Shown: positions 1 to 7,776 of the stretch, in pieces
Layout of the letters: each line of letters starts with the position of its first letter
Numbering within the stretch: the first letter of the stretch is position 1
Assembly: GCA_964642165.1 (NCBI GenBank)
Contig: CAZXOC010000166.1
Location: forward strand, 1 to 16,368
Length of the DNA stretch: 16,368 bases
Origin: CAYRVX01 sp964642165
GTDB taxonomy: Bacteria > Planctomycetota > Phycisphaerae > SM23-33
Direction of reading: 5' to 3'
Notes under the pieces: generated by a model
What the model was told of the DNA's origin: nothing
Seen by the model: the letters and a program-made list of their open reading frames with translations, nothing else
Database searches by the model: none
Made by a program: the position numbers and the translations under genes

Positions 1-1215
<1,215 letters not shown>

Positions 1216-1251
1216 GAATCGGCTCCTCAGCCAAGGTCTCGTATGGAAAAG

Positions 1252-1273
1252 GGTCCTGACACGGTCCTGACAC
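1252..1273. repeat. Perfect tandem duplication of an 11-bp unit
   Basis: GGTCCTGACAC occurs twice back to back in the gap between the propeller gene and the oxidoreductase gene. It is preceded by GGAAAAG and followed by CTCTTTCT, so the ends are faintly inverted. From memory, GTGTCAGGA-type motifs are dispersed in some planctomycete-like genomes near REP-type transposases. That link is inference; no transposase is adjacent here. Confidence 0.6.
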
Positions 1274-1298
1274 CTCTTTCTGGCCCATTTCCAGTCCA

Positions 1299-2813
1299 TC
1301 AATCCGATTTCGGTCGCCCTTCCATCAGGAACAGGATCGAGTCCGACCCCCAGTGCCATTCGCCGAAGGGCATGATCACGTCGGCCCGGCCGTTGCCGTC
1401 GAGGTCCACCTGGCGGCGGATGCCCTCGTGCCCGCCGGGCATGGCATGGGCCCGCCAGGTGCCTCCGAAGTTCTTCTTATATGTCGCGTTGTCCAGCATC
1501 CTGTTGTACGGGCTGGGCAGGAAGCTGATGGCGTACAGGCGCTTTCCGTCCCCGTTCCAGACGCTGAACATCCCGTCGACGTTGGCGCCCAGGCCGAACG
1601 CGAGAATCTCCTCGTCGCCGTCGCCGTCCCAGTCGCCCCTCGAGAGCAACGAAACGGGCACGGGCCGCTTCCACACCAGCTTGCCCGCCGCGTCGAACAG
1701 GTAGAGGTTGCGGCCCTTCTCGCAGAAGGCGATTTCCAGGCCCCTGCTGGACTTGTCGAAGTTGCCCAGGGCGATGTTCTGGGCGTGGCGGACACCCTGC
1801 GCGCGGTAGTCGATGCGGGCCTTGATTCTCCCGGTCAGCGGCTCGACGACGTAGATGGGCCCCTTGGCGGCGTCGCATCCCTCGTGGTCGTAGATCACCT
1901 CGATGTTGCCGTCACCGTCCACGTCGCCGTAATCCACGAAGTCGCTGTGATGCCTCTGGGTGCGGTCTTCCCAGAGCACCGTCCCGTCGCCCCTCAGGCC
2001 CATGGTCAGCTTCTGCCAGTTGGGGAAGATCTCGTCCAGCCCGTCGCCGTCGACGTCCCATCGCCCCATCTCGTGGGCGTAGGCAGCGCCGCCTCGAAGC
2101 TTCGTGTCGTGCGTCCAGGCCTTCCTGCCGTTGTGATCGTAGCAGAGCAGAACGCCGCCGTCGCGGACGACCACCGCCTGTGTCTTCTTGTCCAGGAAGT
2201 GCCCGACGATGATATCGCCGCGGCCGTCCCGGGCGGCCCATTCCGTCTTGCCGGTGTCGGCGTTGATGCACCACGTCCCGTCCTTCGTGGCGTGGAGCAC
2301 GGAGAAGCGCCCGGCGCCGTGCAGGTCGAACACGGGCAGGCGGCTCTCGTCGCCGTGCAGGGCGCCCATGGGTTCGCTCTCCCAGACGACCGAACCGTCG
2401 TCGTAGCGGAGGCGTTCGATCCGGGCGCCGGGATGTTCGCCGCGGCAGCGGAAGATGTCCGGCTTGCCGTCGGCGTCGACGTCCTTCACCTCGGAGATAA
2501 CCGGGTGGAAAGCCATGCCCTCCACGCCCTCGAATCCCTTCATCGGCCAGGCCTTCTTCACGCCGGGGACCTTCGCCCAGTCGGCGTCAGTGATCTTCAG
2601 CATGTTCACCCGGACGATCTTGCCCCACTTGTCCTGGCCGAGGGTCCACTTGCCCTCGGGACACAGGTGCATGTTGGCTTTCCGGTACTGGAGCGTGCCC
2701 GTCTCCTTGCCGGGGGTGTGCCGGGCGGACGGTCCTCGCGCTTCGGCCGTCCGGGAAGAGGCAGCGGACATGACCACGACGATCGTCAGCAGAAAGAAGT
2801 CTGTTCTTCGCAT
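1299..2813 (-). CDS. Secreted FG-GAP/VCBS beta-propeller protein, possibly polysaccharide-lyase-like
   Basis: This 504-residue protein starts with a signal peptide (MRRTDFFLLTIVVVMSAASS, cleavage near AEA at 23-25). The rest is a chain of beta-propeller blades. Calcium-loop motifs of the D-x-D-x-D-G type begin near residues 111, 253, 298, 394 and 470 (for example DVDGDGLDEI and DWDGDGDEEI), with Trp/Gly-rich strands between. The spacing of AHEMGRWDVDGDG, then HSDFVDYGDVDGDG, recalls the propeller core of family 11 rhamnogalacturonan lyases. The whole protein is shorter and lacks recognisable extra domains, so lyase activity is only a possibility. A GGAG lies eight to nine bases before the ATG. 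The oxidoreductase gene follows 83 bp downstream, which suggests a shared transcript and perhaps a shared sugar substrate. A plain binding or scaffold role remains equally possible. Confidence 0.85.
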   Translation of the reverse strand: MRRTDFFLLTIVVVMSAASSRTAEARGPSARHTPGKETGTLQYRKANMHLCPEGKWTLGQDKWGKIVRVNMLKITDADWAKVPGVKKAWPMKGFEGVEGMAFHPVISEVKDVDADGKPDIFRCRGEHPGARIERLRYDDGSVVWESEPMGALHGDESRLPVFDLHGAGRFSVLHATKDGTWCINADTGKTEWAARDGRGDIIVGHFLDKKTQAVVVRDGGVLLCYDHNGRKAWTHDTKLRGGAAYAHEMGRWDVDGDGLDEIFPNWQKLTMGLRGDGTVLWEDRTQRHHSDFVDYGDVDGDGNIEVIYDHEGCDAAKGPIYVVEPLTGRIKARIDYRAQGVRHAQNIALGNFDKSSRGLEIAFCEKGRNLYLFDAAGKLVWKRPVPVSLLSRGDWDGDGDEEILAFGLGANVDGMFSVWNGDGKRLYAISFLPSPYNRMLDNATYKKNFGGTWRAHAMPGGHEGIRRQVDLDGNGRADVIMPFGEWHWGSDSILFLMEGRPKSD

Positions 2814-2885
2814 GCTGCTCTCCGCCTCGGTGTTGAAATGCAGCGTAACAAAGTTTGTCGATTCTCTCCAGGCATCAAGGAGCCA

Positions 2886-2987
2886 TCAGCCTCCAAACGG
2901 GAAGCCCTTGGTCTGATAGATGACCTTGTTGCGCCGGATCGTGCCGTTGTCCCTACTGAAAACGTCATCCGGGCGAGAAGCAACGGC
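2886..2987 (-). pseudogene. Short gene-tail fragment of unknown origin
   Basis: A stop-bounded stretch of about 33 codons reads like a natural protein C-terminus (DNGTIRRNKVIYQTKGFPFGG-like, written here in part) and ends in TGA. It has no start codon or ribosome site of its own, and an in-frame TAG sits directly upstream. I do not recognise the family. It may be the surviving end of a gene destroyed by rearrangement, since a transposase relic lies immediately upstream. It could also be a chance open frame. Confidence 0.25.
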
Positions 2988-3173
2988 CTAGCGGGCCTGG
3001 CCCTGGGTCTGGCAGGTGTGATCGGCGTGTGATCCGGGTGGTCGGTGATGCTGTAGACGCTCGGCAATGGCCAAGTCACGGTGATGAAGCAGGGCCAAGT
3101 TCTCGGCGGCCAGTTCCGTCCTGCCGGCCATGAGGGCCCTGAGGAAAGCCAAGACCATCCGGACGATGCCCAT
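2988..3173 (-). pseudogene. Relic of an integrase-type (rve/DDE) insertion-sequence transposase, N-terminal piece only
   Basis: From the ATG at 3173 the frame reads MGIVRMVLAFLRALMAG, then RTELAAENLAL. This strongly resembles the N-terminus of integrase-core transposases common in planctomycetes (typical form: FLRALL.SRA.LAAENLALRQQLAVLQR). After about 29 residues the similarity stops: where RQQLAVLQR is expected the frame reads LHHRDLAIAERLQ, then unrelated sequence to a TAG at 2988. No helix-turn-helix or DDE catalytic core follows in any nearby frame, so the element is dead. Family placement rests on recall of the motif, not on a search. Confidence 0.5.
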
Positions 3174-3297
3174 CCTTGCGCCTTCGTCGATCACGTGCAG
3201 GTCGACATGCTACCACGAGCGGCAAGGCATCGCGAGAACGCTAACTCCTTGCAGCACAGGCGTGACGGAGTTTTCGGTAGGGACAAGGCGGTCGCCG

Positions 3298-3957
3298 CTA
3301 CGGGCTCGCCGGCCCGGCGGGGGCCTTCCTCGGCGGCTTGGGCTTGCGGCAGCGCAGGTAGACCTGGTGCTCGAGGTAGAGGAACTCGGCGTCGAGCGTC
3401 AGCCCGGCGTCGGCGGCGAGTTGGACGAGGTCCTTGCGGGGGATGCGGCGGCCCTTGTCGTACGAGATCTTGGCGTCGAAGCGCCAGTCGACGATGAAGA
3501 GATACCCGCCCGGCTTGAGGGCCCGCGCGATGTCCTTCGTCAGCGGCAGGCGCTTGTCCTTCGGCACGTGGTGGAGCACGTTGCAGATGACGGCCGCGTC
3601 GAGGCACGCGGAGGTCAGCTTCGTGTCCGTCGGCTCGGAGACGACGGTCTCGATGTTGGTCAGCTTCTCGCGCTCGACGCGGTCGGCGACGGACCGGATC
3701 GCCCGGGTGCTGATCTCGGTGGCGTAGACCTTGCCCTTTGGCCCGACGGCCTTGCCGAGGCGGAAGGTGAAGTAGCCCCTGCCGGCGCCGATGTCGGCGA
3801 TGGTCGAGCCGTCCTTCAGGCCGAGGTCGGCAACCACGCGGTCGGGCTGCTGCCACTGGTCGCGGCTGGTCCGGCGCCGCGCGGCGCGGCACGAGGCCGC
3901 CGCCAGCCCCGCCGCCAGGAGAATGCCGAGAAGCCAACGCAATCTCTGGGTGCTCAT
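3298..3957 (-). CDS. Class I SAM-dependent methyltransferase with N-terminal membrane or lipoprotein signal
   Basis: This 219-residue protein has a complete class I methyltransferase fold. Motif I (ADIGAGRGYF) is at about 54-63, and an acidic residue that would bind the SAM ribose is at E81 (ATEIS). NVLHHV (about 126-131) and the post-motif LKPGGYLFIVDW (about 147-158) follow. It resembles small methyltransferases of the UbiE/MenG-like superfamily; the substrate is unknown. Ahead of the domain, residues 1-23 form a hydrophobic leader ending in AAASC, a near-lipobox, then CRAARRR. The enzyme is therefore either exported or anchored with the domain inside. Export would be odd because SAM is cytosolic. 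AGGA lies five bases before the ATG. One copy of the 74-bp repeat lies 48 bp upstream. Confidence 0.88.
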   Translation of the reverse strand: MSTQRLRWLLGILLAAGLAAASCRAARRRTSRDQWQQPDRVVADLGLKDGSTIADIGAGRGYFTFRLGKAVGPKGKVYATEISTRAIRSVADRVEREKLTNIETVVSEPTDTKLTSACLDAAVICNVLHHVPKDKRLPLTKDIARALKPGGYLFIVDWRFDAKISYDKGRRIPRKDLVQLAADAGLTLDAEFLYLEHQVYLRCRKPKPPRKAPAGPASP

Positions 3958-4005
3958 GCGATCCTGCCTTTCTCTCTGTCCTGCTCGGGTGCCGCGTCTT
4001 GCGCC

Positions 4006-4079
4006 GCCGGGCCGACCCGCCATCGGTATGAACGCCGAAACGTCCCCCCGGGGACGCGCGTTGCCTCTTCGCCGCCGCG
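4006..4079 (-). repeat. 74-bp intergenic element, copy 1 (upstream of the methyltransferase gene)
   Basis: This block matches 5978-6051 with only five differences by eye, and its first 37 bases are identical. Read towards the downstream gene it contains a GC hairpin (CGTCCCC/GGGGACG, about 4041-4056), then the invariant TTTCGGCGTTCATACCGATG, then a possible CCGA/TCGG stem. It ends 48 bp before the methyltransferase ATG and begins about 18 bp after the hydrolase stop. The conserved position suggests a 5' regulatory or promoter element; a dispersed repeat is the alternative. Confidence 0.75.
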
Positions 4080-4097
4080 TGGGCGAGCCGGCGCGCG

Positions 4098-5921
4098 TCA
4101 GCGGCCGGCCTCCCAGCGAAGGAGTCGAAACGCCGGCGGCGGGCCCTGCCAGTTGCCCCCCAGCCGCGAGGCGGCCTCGCCCTTGCGGGCGTCCCAGCGG
4201 CCGACGAGCCCCAGCAGGTCGAGCTGCCCCCACGAGGGCAGGTGCTTGCCCGTCGCGGCGTCGCGGAAGTCCGCCGCGCCCAGCCGCACCGTCTGCCAGC
4301 CGCTTCGCCCCGGCAGCGACACGACGGCCGCGTACGTGCGCCGCCGCCCCCGGTAGCGGCGCCACTCGTTCTCCACCAGCACGACGACCAGCTTGTTGTC
4401 GCGCGGCGACCGCACGTCCAGACGCAGCGACGCGCCCGCCGGGCCGCGCCACTTCGGGTCGGTGACCTTGCGCGTCCAGTACTGCCAATGGTGCGGGTTG
4501 CCCCCGCTCAGCACGTACCAGTCGCGCCAGCCGTGGCGGAAGTCCTCCAGGACCGGCGACGGTCGGTCCGTCGCCCGCACGCGTGCCTCCGCGAGCGCCG
4601 ACGGCGCGGCCGTGTGCAGCGCCGAGCTGAGCGCGTAGCGGTCGGCCTGCCCGTGGAGCGTCTTGCGGGGCCTGTCCAGCGCGTAGTGGACGTTGGCGAA
4701 GGCGAAGAGCGGCTGGTTGGCGTCCAGGATCGGCAGCTCGCCCCACCACTGGTTGGCGTCGCGGTGCACGTCGGCCGAGCGCCAGAAGCGGGCGCGCGGG
4801 TCGGCGTCCACGGCGTAGTAGACGGCCACCTGCCGGATCTCCTGCGACGTGTCGGGGCGGACGACCAGGCGCGGGATGCGGTTCGCCGTGGCCAGCGCCA
4901 GGCGCGTCTGGGGCGTGCGGGCCATCGTGAACGTGCCCTTGAGGTGCTGGTCGATCCAGAGCGGCCCGGTGATCGCGAACGGCGGCGTGGAGCGGTGGTT
5001 CAGGTGCGGCGCGAGGCTGGTCCGCACCCGGTCGTGCGAGACGAGGGCTCCCGTGCGGTGGACGTTGTCCATGATGGCGTGGAAGTCGTTCGTCGCGCTG
5101 AGCTGGAGCAGCGCGGCCCGGATGCGCGGGGCGTAGACCTCGAAGTCCAGCGTTCGGCGGAACGCCTCGGCCAGGCCGCCGTAGTCCCGGGGGCGATGCG
5201 CCGGCAGCAGCGGCCAGGGCCTCGTCCGGAAGCCCGCCCCGCCGACGGAGGGCACGGCGACCCGCACGCGCTCGTCCGTCCCGGCCACGTACATGGTCAG
5301 GTTCCCCCCCATCGACAGCCCGTAGACGCCCAGGCGGCTCGGGTCCACCTCGCGCTGCCGCTCGAGGAACGTCAGCCCGCGGCGCGCGGCGATCGTCAGC
5401 AGGTACCAGTTGTTGTTGCGCGGCGAGACGCCCGGGTCGAGGTAGCCCGGTCCCGGCTTGAGGTTGAAGTAGCCCGGCACGTTCTTCTGCGTCGGATCGA
5501 CCGCCCCCCAGTCGGTGTTGGGCTCGCCCGCGCGGGCCTCGGGGAGGCCCTTGCCGCCCCAGTTGATGGACAGGCACGCGTAGCCGCGGCCGGCGTGGTA
5601 CAGCACCTCGTGCAGGAACGCCCGCTGCCCGCCGCCGTGCAGGTGCAGCAGGGCGGGCAGCTTGCGGGCGCCCTTCGGGAAGGCGTAGAGCCCCGCCATG
5701 CGGGCCTTCGTGCCCTTGTACGTGCCGACCGTGTAGGTCACGTACCGCACGACGAGCCCGTCTTGCCCCCACTGGCGAACGGTGCGGGCCTCGATCGGCT
5801 CGCGCCGGGGGTCGTAGTCGGCCCAGAGCTCCTCCACGGTCGTCGGCGCCTTCGCCGGCGGCTCGGCCCCCGCGCTGACACACCCCGCCAGCACGGCCAA
5901 CGCCCCGGCGATGCGTCTCAT
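4098..5921 (-). CDS. Large lipoprotein alpha/beta-hydrolase, acetyl-xylan-esterase/dienelactone-hydrolase-like
   Basis: This 607-residue protein is probably a surface or periplasmic esterase acting on acylated polysaccharide. A signal with a good lipobox (LAGC, Cys14) marks a lipoprotein. The alpha/beta-hydrolase core shows an oxyanion HGGG at 95-98 and the nucleophile elbow GLSMGG with Ser203. A likely acid is Asp279 (ATNDFH), and a likely catalytic His309 is in HLNHR. The order and spacing fit a Ser-Asp-His triad. Residues from about 320 to 607 form a second beta-rich, Trp-rich region I do not recognise; it may bind carbohydrate. Typical single-domain esterases of this type are about 300-450 residues, so this is long. 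AGGAAGG lies seven bases before the ATG. A 74-bp repeat copy lies 56 bp upstream and another just after the stop. Confidence 0.85.
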   Translation of the reverse strand: MRRIAGALAVLAGCVSAGAEPPAKAPTTVEELWADYDPRREPIEARTVRQWGQDGLVVRYVTYTVGTYKGTKARMAGLYAFPKGARKLPALLHLHGGGQRAFLHEVLYHAGRGYACLSINWGGKGLPEARAGEPNTDWGAVDPTQKNVPGYFNLKPGPGYLDPGVSPRNNNWYLLTIAARRGLTFLERQREVDPSRLGVYGLSMGGNLTMYVAGTDERVRVAVPSVGGAGFRTRPWPLLPAHRPRDYGGLAEAFRRTLDFEVYAPRIRAALLQLSATNDFHAIMDNVHRTGALVSHDRVRTSLAPHLNHRSTPPFAITGPLWIDQHLKGTFTMARTPQTRLALATANRIPRLVVRPDTSQEIRQVAVYYAVDADPRARFWRSADVHRDANQWWGELPILDANQPLFAFANVHYALDRPRKTLHGQADRYALSSALHTAAPSALAEARVRATDRPSPVLEDFRHGWRDWYVLSGGNPHHWQYWTRKVTDPKWRGPAGASLRLDVRSPRDNKLVVVLVENEWRRYRGRRRTYAAVVSLPGRSGWQTVRLGAADFRDAATGKHLPSWGQLDLLGLVGRWDARKGEAASRLGGNWQGPPPAFRLLRWEAGR

Positions 5922-5977
5922 CAGGCCCTTCCTCTCCGATCCGGGTTGCCCTTGGCGGCGGCCGCCGCGCGACCCGC

Positions 5978-6051
5978 GCCGGGCCGACCCGCCATCGGTA
6001 TGAACGCCGAAACGACCCCCGGGGGACGCGCTTTGCCCCGTCGCCGCCGCG
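5978..6051 (-). repeat. 74-bp intergenic element, copy 2 (upstream of the hydrolase gene)
   Basis: This second copy of the element sits in the 241-bp gap between the divergent hydrolase and PEP-CTERM genes. It ends 56 bp before the hydrolase ATG. The GC hairpin is kept as CCCCC/GGGGG, with one flanking pair lost to an A-A mismatch. Beyond the 74 bp a weaker match (GGGCGA..CGGC) continues for about 15 bases. No gene ends here, so the element is unlikely to be just a terminator. Confidence 0.75.
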
Positions 6052-6071
6052 GCGCAGGGCGAATCGGCGAC

Positions 6072-6100
6072 TTGACGCGACCCCGGTTCGACGCCAGAAT
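6072..6100 (+). promoter_or_regulatory. Possible sigma70-type promoter for the PEP-CTERM gene
   Basis: TTGACG (6072-6077) and CAGAAT (6095-6100) are separated by 17 bp and lie about 63 bp before the start codon. The -35 matches at five of six bases and the -10 at four. It is a plausible but unproven promoter. Confidence 0.35.
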
Positions 6101-6162
6101 GACAGGTACACGGAGCCGTAGGGAGGTACTCTCAGCAAGCGCAGGAAACAGGAGGCTCGATC

Positions 6163-7458
6163 ATGGCAGGGCGCAAGGGACACGGCGGGATCGGGTGTGT
6201 CGCGACGGCGTGCGTGCTGGGCTTGATGGCCGGGGCGGCCGCGGCGGAGAGCTGGGACCTGCAGGCCAAGCTGACGTCCCCCGAGCCGGCGAAGAACGCC
6301 AGGTTCGGCACGTCGGTATCCCTCAGCGGATCCCTCGGCGTGGTGGGGACCTCCAAGCGGGCCGCTGTCTACCAGGACACCGGGACGGCATGGGTGCGAC
6401 GGCAAACACTCACGCCCAGCGATCCGCAGGTCTCGTCATCACGGTTCGGCGACGCGGTGGCCGTCAGCGGCGACGTCATCGTGGTGGGGGCGCCGGACCA
6501 TTCCGTCTTCAACGACTACAACGGCGGGGCCTACGTCTTCGAGCGAACCGACCAGGGCTGGGCTGAGAGCCAGAAGCTCCTGCCAGGAGATGCCCTGGAG
6601 CTGGACGTCTTCGGCCTGTCCGTCGCGCTCAGCGGCACGACGGTGCTGGTCGGGTCGGACCAGCGTGCGGCAGGCAGCCCGTCGTACGAGTACTACGGGG
6701 CAGTGTACGTGTACCGGAAGGTGGGCGACCTGTGGCTGCTGTCGGCGAAGCTGAAGCCTCAGGGCGCAGCCGCCGGTGACGACTTCGGGTGCGCCGTGGC
6801 CGTGTGCGACAACATCGCCGTCATCGGCGCGAAGGGCATGGGTTCGACGGGCGCCGCGTACGTCTTCCAGGATGCCGGCGACGGCTGGATCCAGGCCGCC
6901 CGCCTGACGCCCACCGACGGGGCGAGCTACGACGACTTCGGCGCGTCGGTCGCCATCAGCGGCACGACCGTCGTCGTCGGCTCGCCGACCAACGACGCCG
7001 CGGGCACGAACGCGGGCGCGGCCTACGTCTACCGCTACACGCCGCTGGGATGGCAGCAGATCGACAGGCTCGCCCCCAGCGACGCCGACCGCGACGACCG
7101 ATTCGGCGCGTCGGTCGCCATCGACGGGACCGCGATCATCGTGGGCGCCGAGGCCGGCGGCGACGGGCCCGTGTCCTCCGGCTCGGCATACGTCTTCGAG
7201 GAGACGCCCGGGGGCTGGGTCGAGACGACCGAGATCCTGCCCGCCGACGGCTGGTACGGCGATCGGTTCGGCGCGTGCCTCGCCCTCAGCGCCGCCGACG
7301 TCATCATCGGAGCCATGGAGCACGACCACGTCGCAAGCAACGCCGGCGCCGCCTACATCTACGGCGTGCCCGAGCCGTGCAGCCTGTGTCTGCTCGCGGC
7401 TGGGGCGCTGGCCATGCTGCGGCGCCGGTCGGAGACGGCACGTCGTGACGGCAGGTGA
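6163..7458 (+). CDS. Secreted seven-repeat FG-GAP propeller protein with PEP-CTERM sorting signal
   Basis: This 431-residue protein has an N-terminal signal (hydrophobic 12-28, cleavage near AAAA-E). Seven repeats follow of the form FG.SVA.SG...VVGA....G.AYVF, the FG-GAP blade pattern of integrin-alpha-type propellers. Seven blades would close a complete propeller. The C-terminus carries VPEP (402-405), then a hydrophobic segment, then RRR. This is the PEP-CTERM signal recognised by exosortase, so the protein is probably sorted to the envelope or exopolysaccharide layer. No exosortase is in the window. GGAGG lies nine bases upstream of the ATG. The gene faces away from the hydrolase gene and ends just before an imperfect palindrome. 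Function is likely adhesion or structure; no catalytic motif is visible. Confidence 0.9.
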   Translation: MAGRKGHGGIGCVATACVLGLMAGAAAAESWDLQAKLTSPEPAKNARFGTSVSLSGSLGVVGTSKRAAVYQDTGTAWVRRQTLTPSDPQVSSSRFGDAVAVSGDVIVVGAPDHSVFNDYNGGAYVFERTDQGWAESQKLLPGDALELDVFGLSVALSGTTVLVGSDQRAAGSPSYEYYGAVYVYRKVGDLWLLSAKLKPQGAAAGDDFGCAVAVCDNIAVIGAKGMGSTGAAYVFQDAGDGWIQAARLTPTDGASYDDFGASVAISGTTVVVGSPTNDAAGTNAGAAYVYRYTPLGWQQIDRLAPSDADRDDRFGASVAIDGTAIIVGAEAGGDGPVSSGSAYVFEETPGGWVETTEILPADGWYGDRFGACLALSAADVIIGAMEHDHVASNAGAAYIYGVPEPCSLCLLAAGALAMLRRRSETARRDGR

Positions 7459-7476
7459 CGCGGATGCCGCGCGGAG

Positions 7477-7500
7477 CATAGGGACGCGCGCGATCCTATG
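7477..7500. terminator. Imperfect 24-bp palindrome after the PEP-CTERM gene
   Basis: Outer arms CATAGG and CCTATG and inner arms CGCG/CGCG are interrupted by one G-T and one A-A position. It begins 18 bp after the stop codon, between converging genes. No T-run follows, so it may be a bidirectional terminator of weak type or a protein-binding site. Confidence 0.4.
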
Positions 7501-7591
7501 AGACGGAGGGAAGGAGGGGTCCCGGGGGGTGGCCGGGGTCGGACGGCACGGCGGCCAGGTCTCGCCGGTTGGCGCCCGAGACGTTCGCTGC

Positions 7592-7757
7592 CTACGCCTT
7601 GCCCCGCTTCCGCACCGGCTCGTCGCGCTCCATCCGCGCGCGGCGACGGAGGATGGGGTGGTCGTGCTGCGCGGAACGGTCCGTCTCGTCGCGAACGGAT
7701 TGCCGCAGCCACAGGCTGGGATTGCTCCGCGCCCGGCAGGCCTCGTGAGACGACGGC
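7592..7757 (-). pseudogene. uvrC (remnant): Decayed duplicate of the uvrC 3' end
   Basis: Read on the minus strand, this stretch encodes LRQSVRDE, then ILRRRARMERDEPVRKRGK and a stop. The intact UvrC at 9030-10424 ends with LLQSVRDE, then ILRRRATLEQDEPVRKRRGK. At DNA level the match runs from about 7601 to 7740 against 9058 to 9200, roughly three of every four bases by eye. Key residues are gone (DEAHRF has become DETDRS, which loses the catalytic His), and there is no upstream part, start codon or ribosome site. It is a fragment in the same orientation as the real gene. Like the intact copy it has no helix-hairpin-helix tail, so it derives from the same short UvrC type. Confidence 0.8.
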
Positions 7758-7776
7758 TCGTCGGGAGCCGTGTCGA

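Larger units (their letters stand above)
2814..3297. other. 484-bp gap of degraded sequence
   Basis: This interval holds the two fragments listed separately and no intact gene. An inverted repeat AACTCC/GGAGTT with an 18-base loop lies near 3241-3270, followed on the plus strand by TTTT. It could be a relic terminator, but no plus-strand gene ends before it. No convincing promoter was found for the minus-strand propeller gene. The GC content looks lower than in the genes to the right, as expected for decaying sequence. Confidence 0.5.

Noticed and set aside
3241..3270. A rho-independent terminator formed by AACTCC/GGAGTT and TTTT
   Set aside because: The loop is 18 bases, the stem only six, and no plus-strand gene ends before it.
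3298..6405. A very long open minus-strand frame running through the hydrolase gene
   Set aside because: Its upper part is an Arg/Gly/Pro/Ala-rich off-frame reading of the hydrolase, caused by high GC. Only the last 219 residues (the methyltransferase) look like real protein, with their own start and ribosome site.
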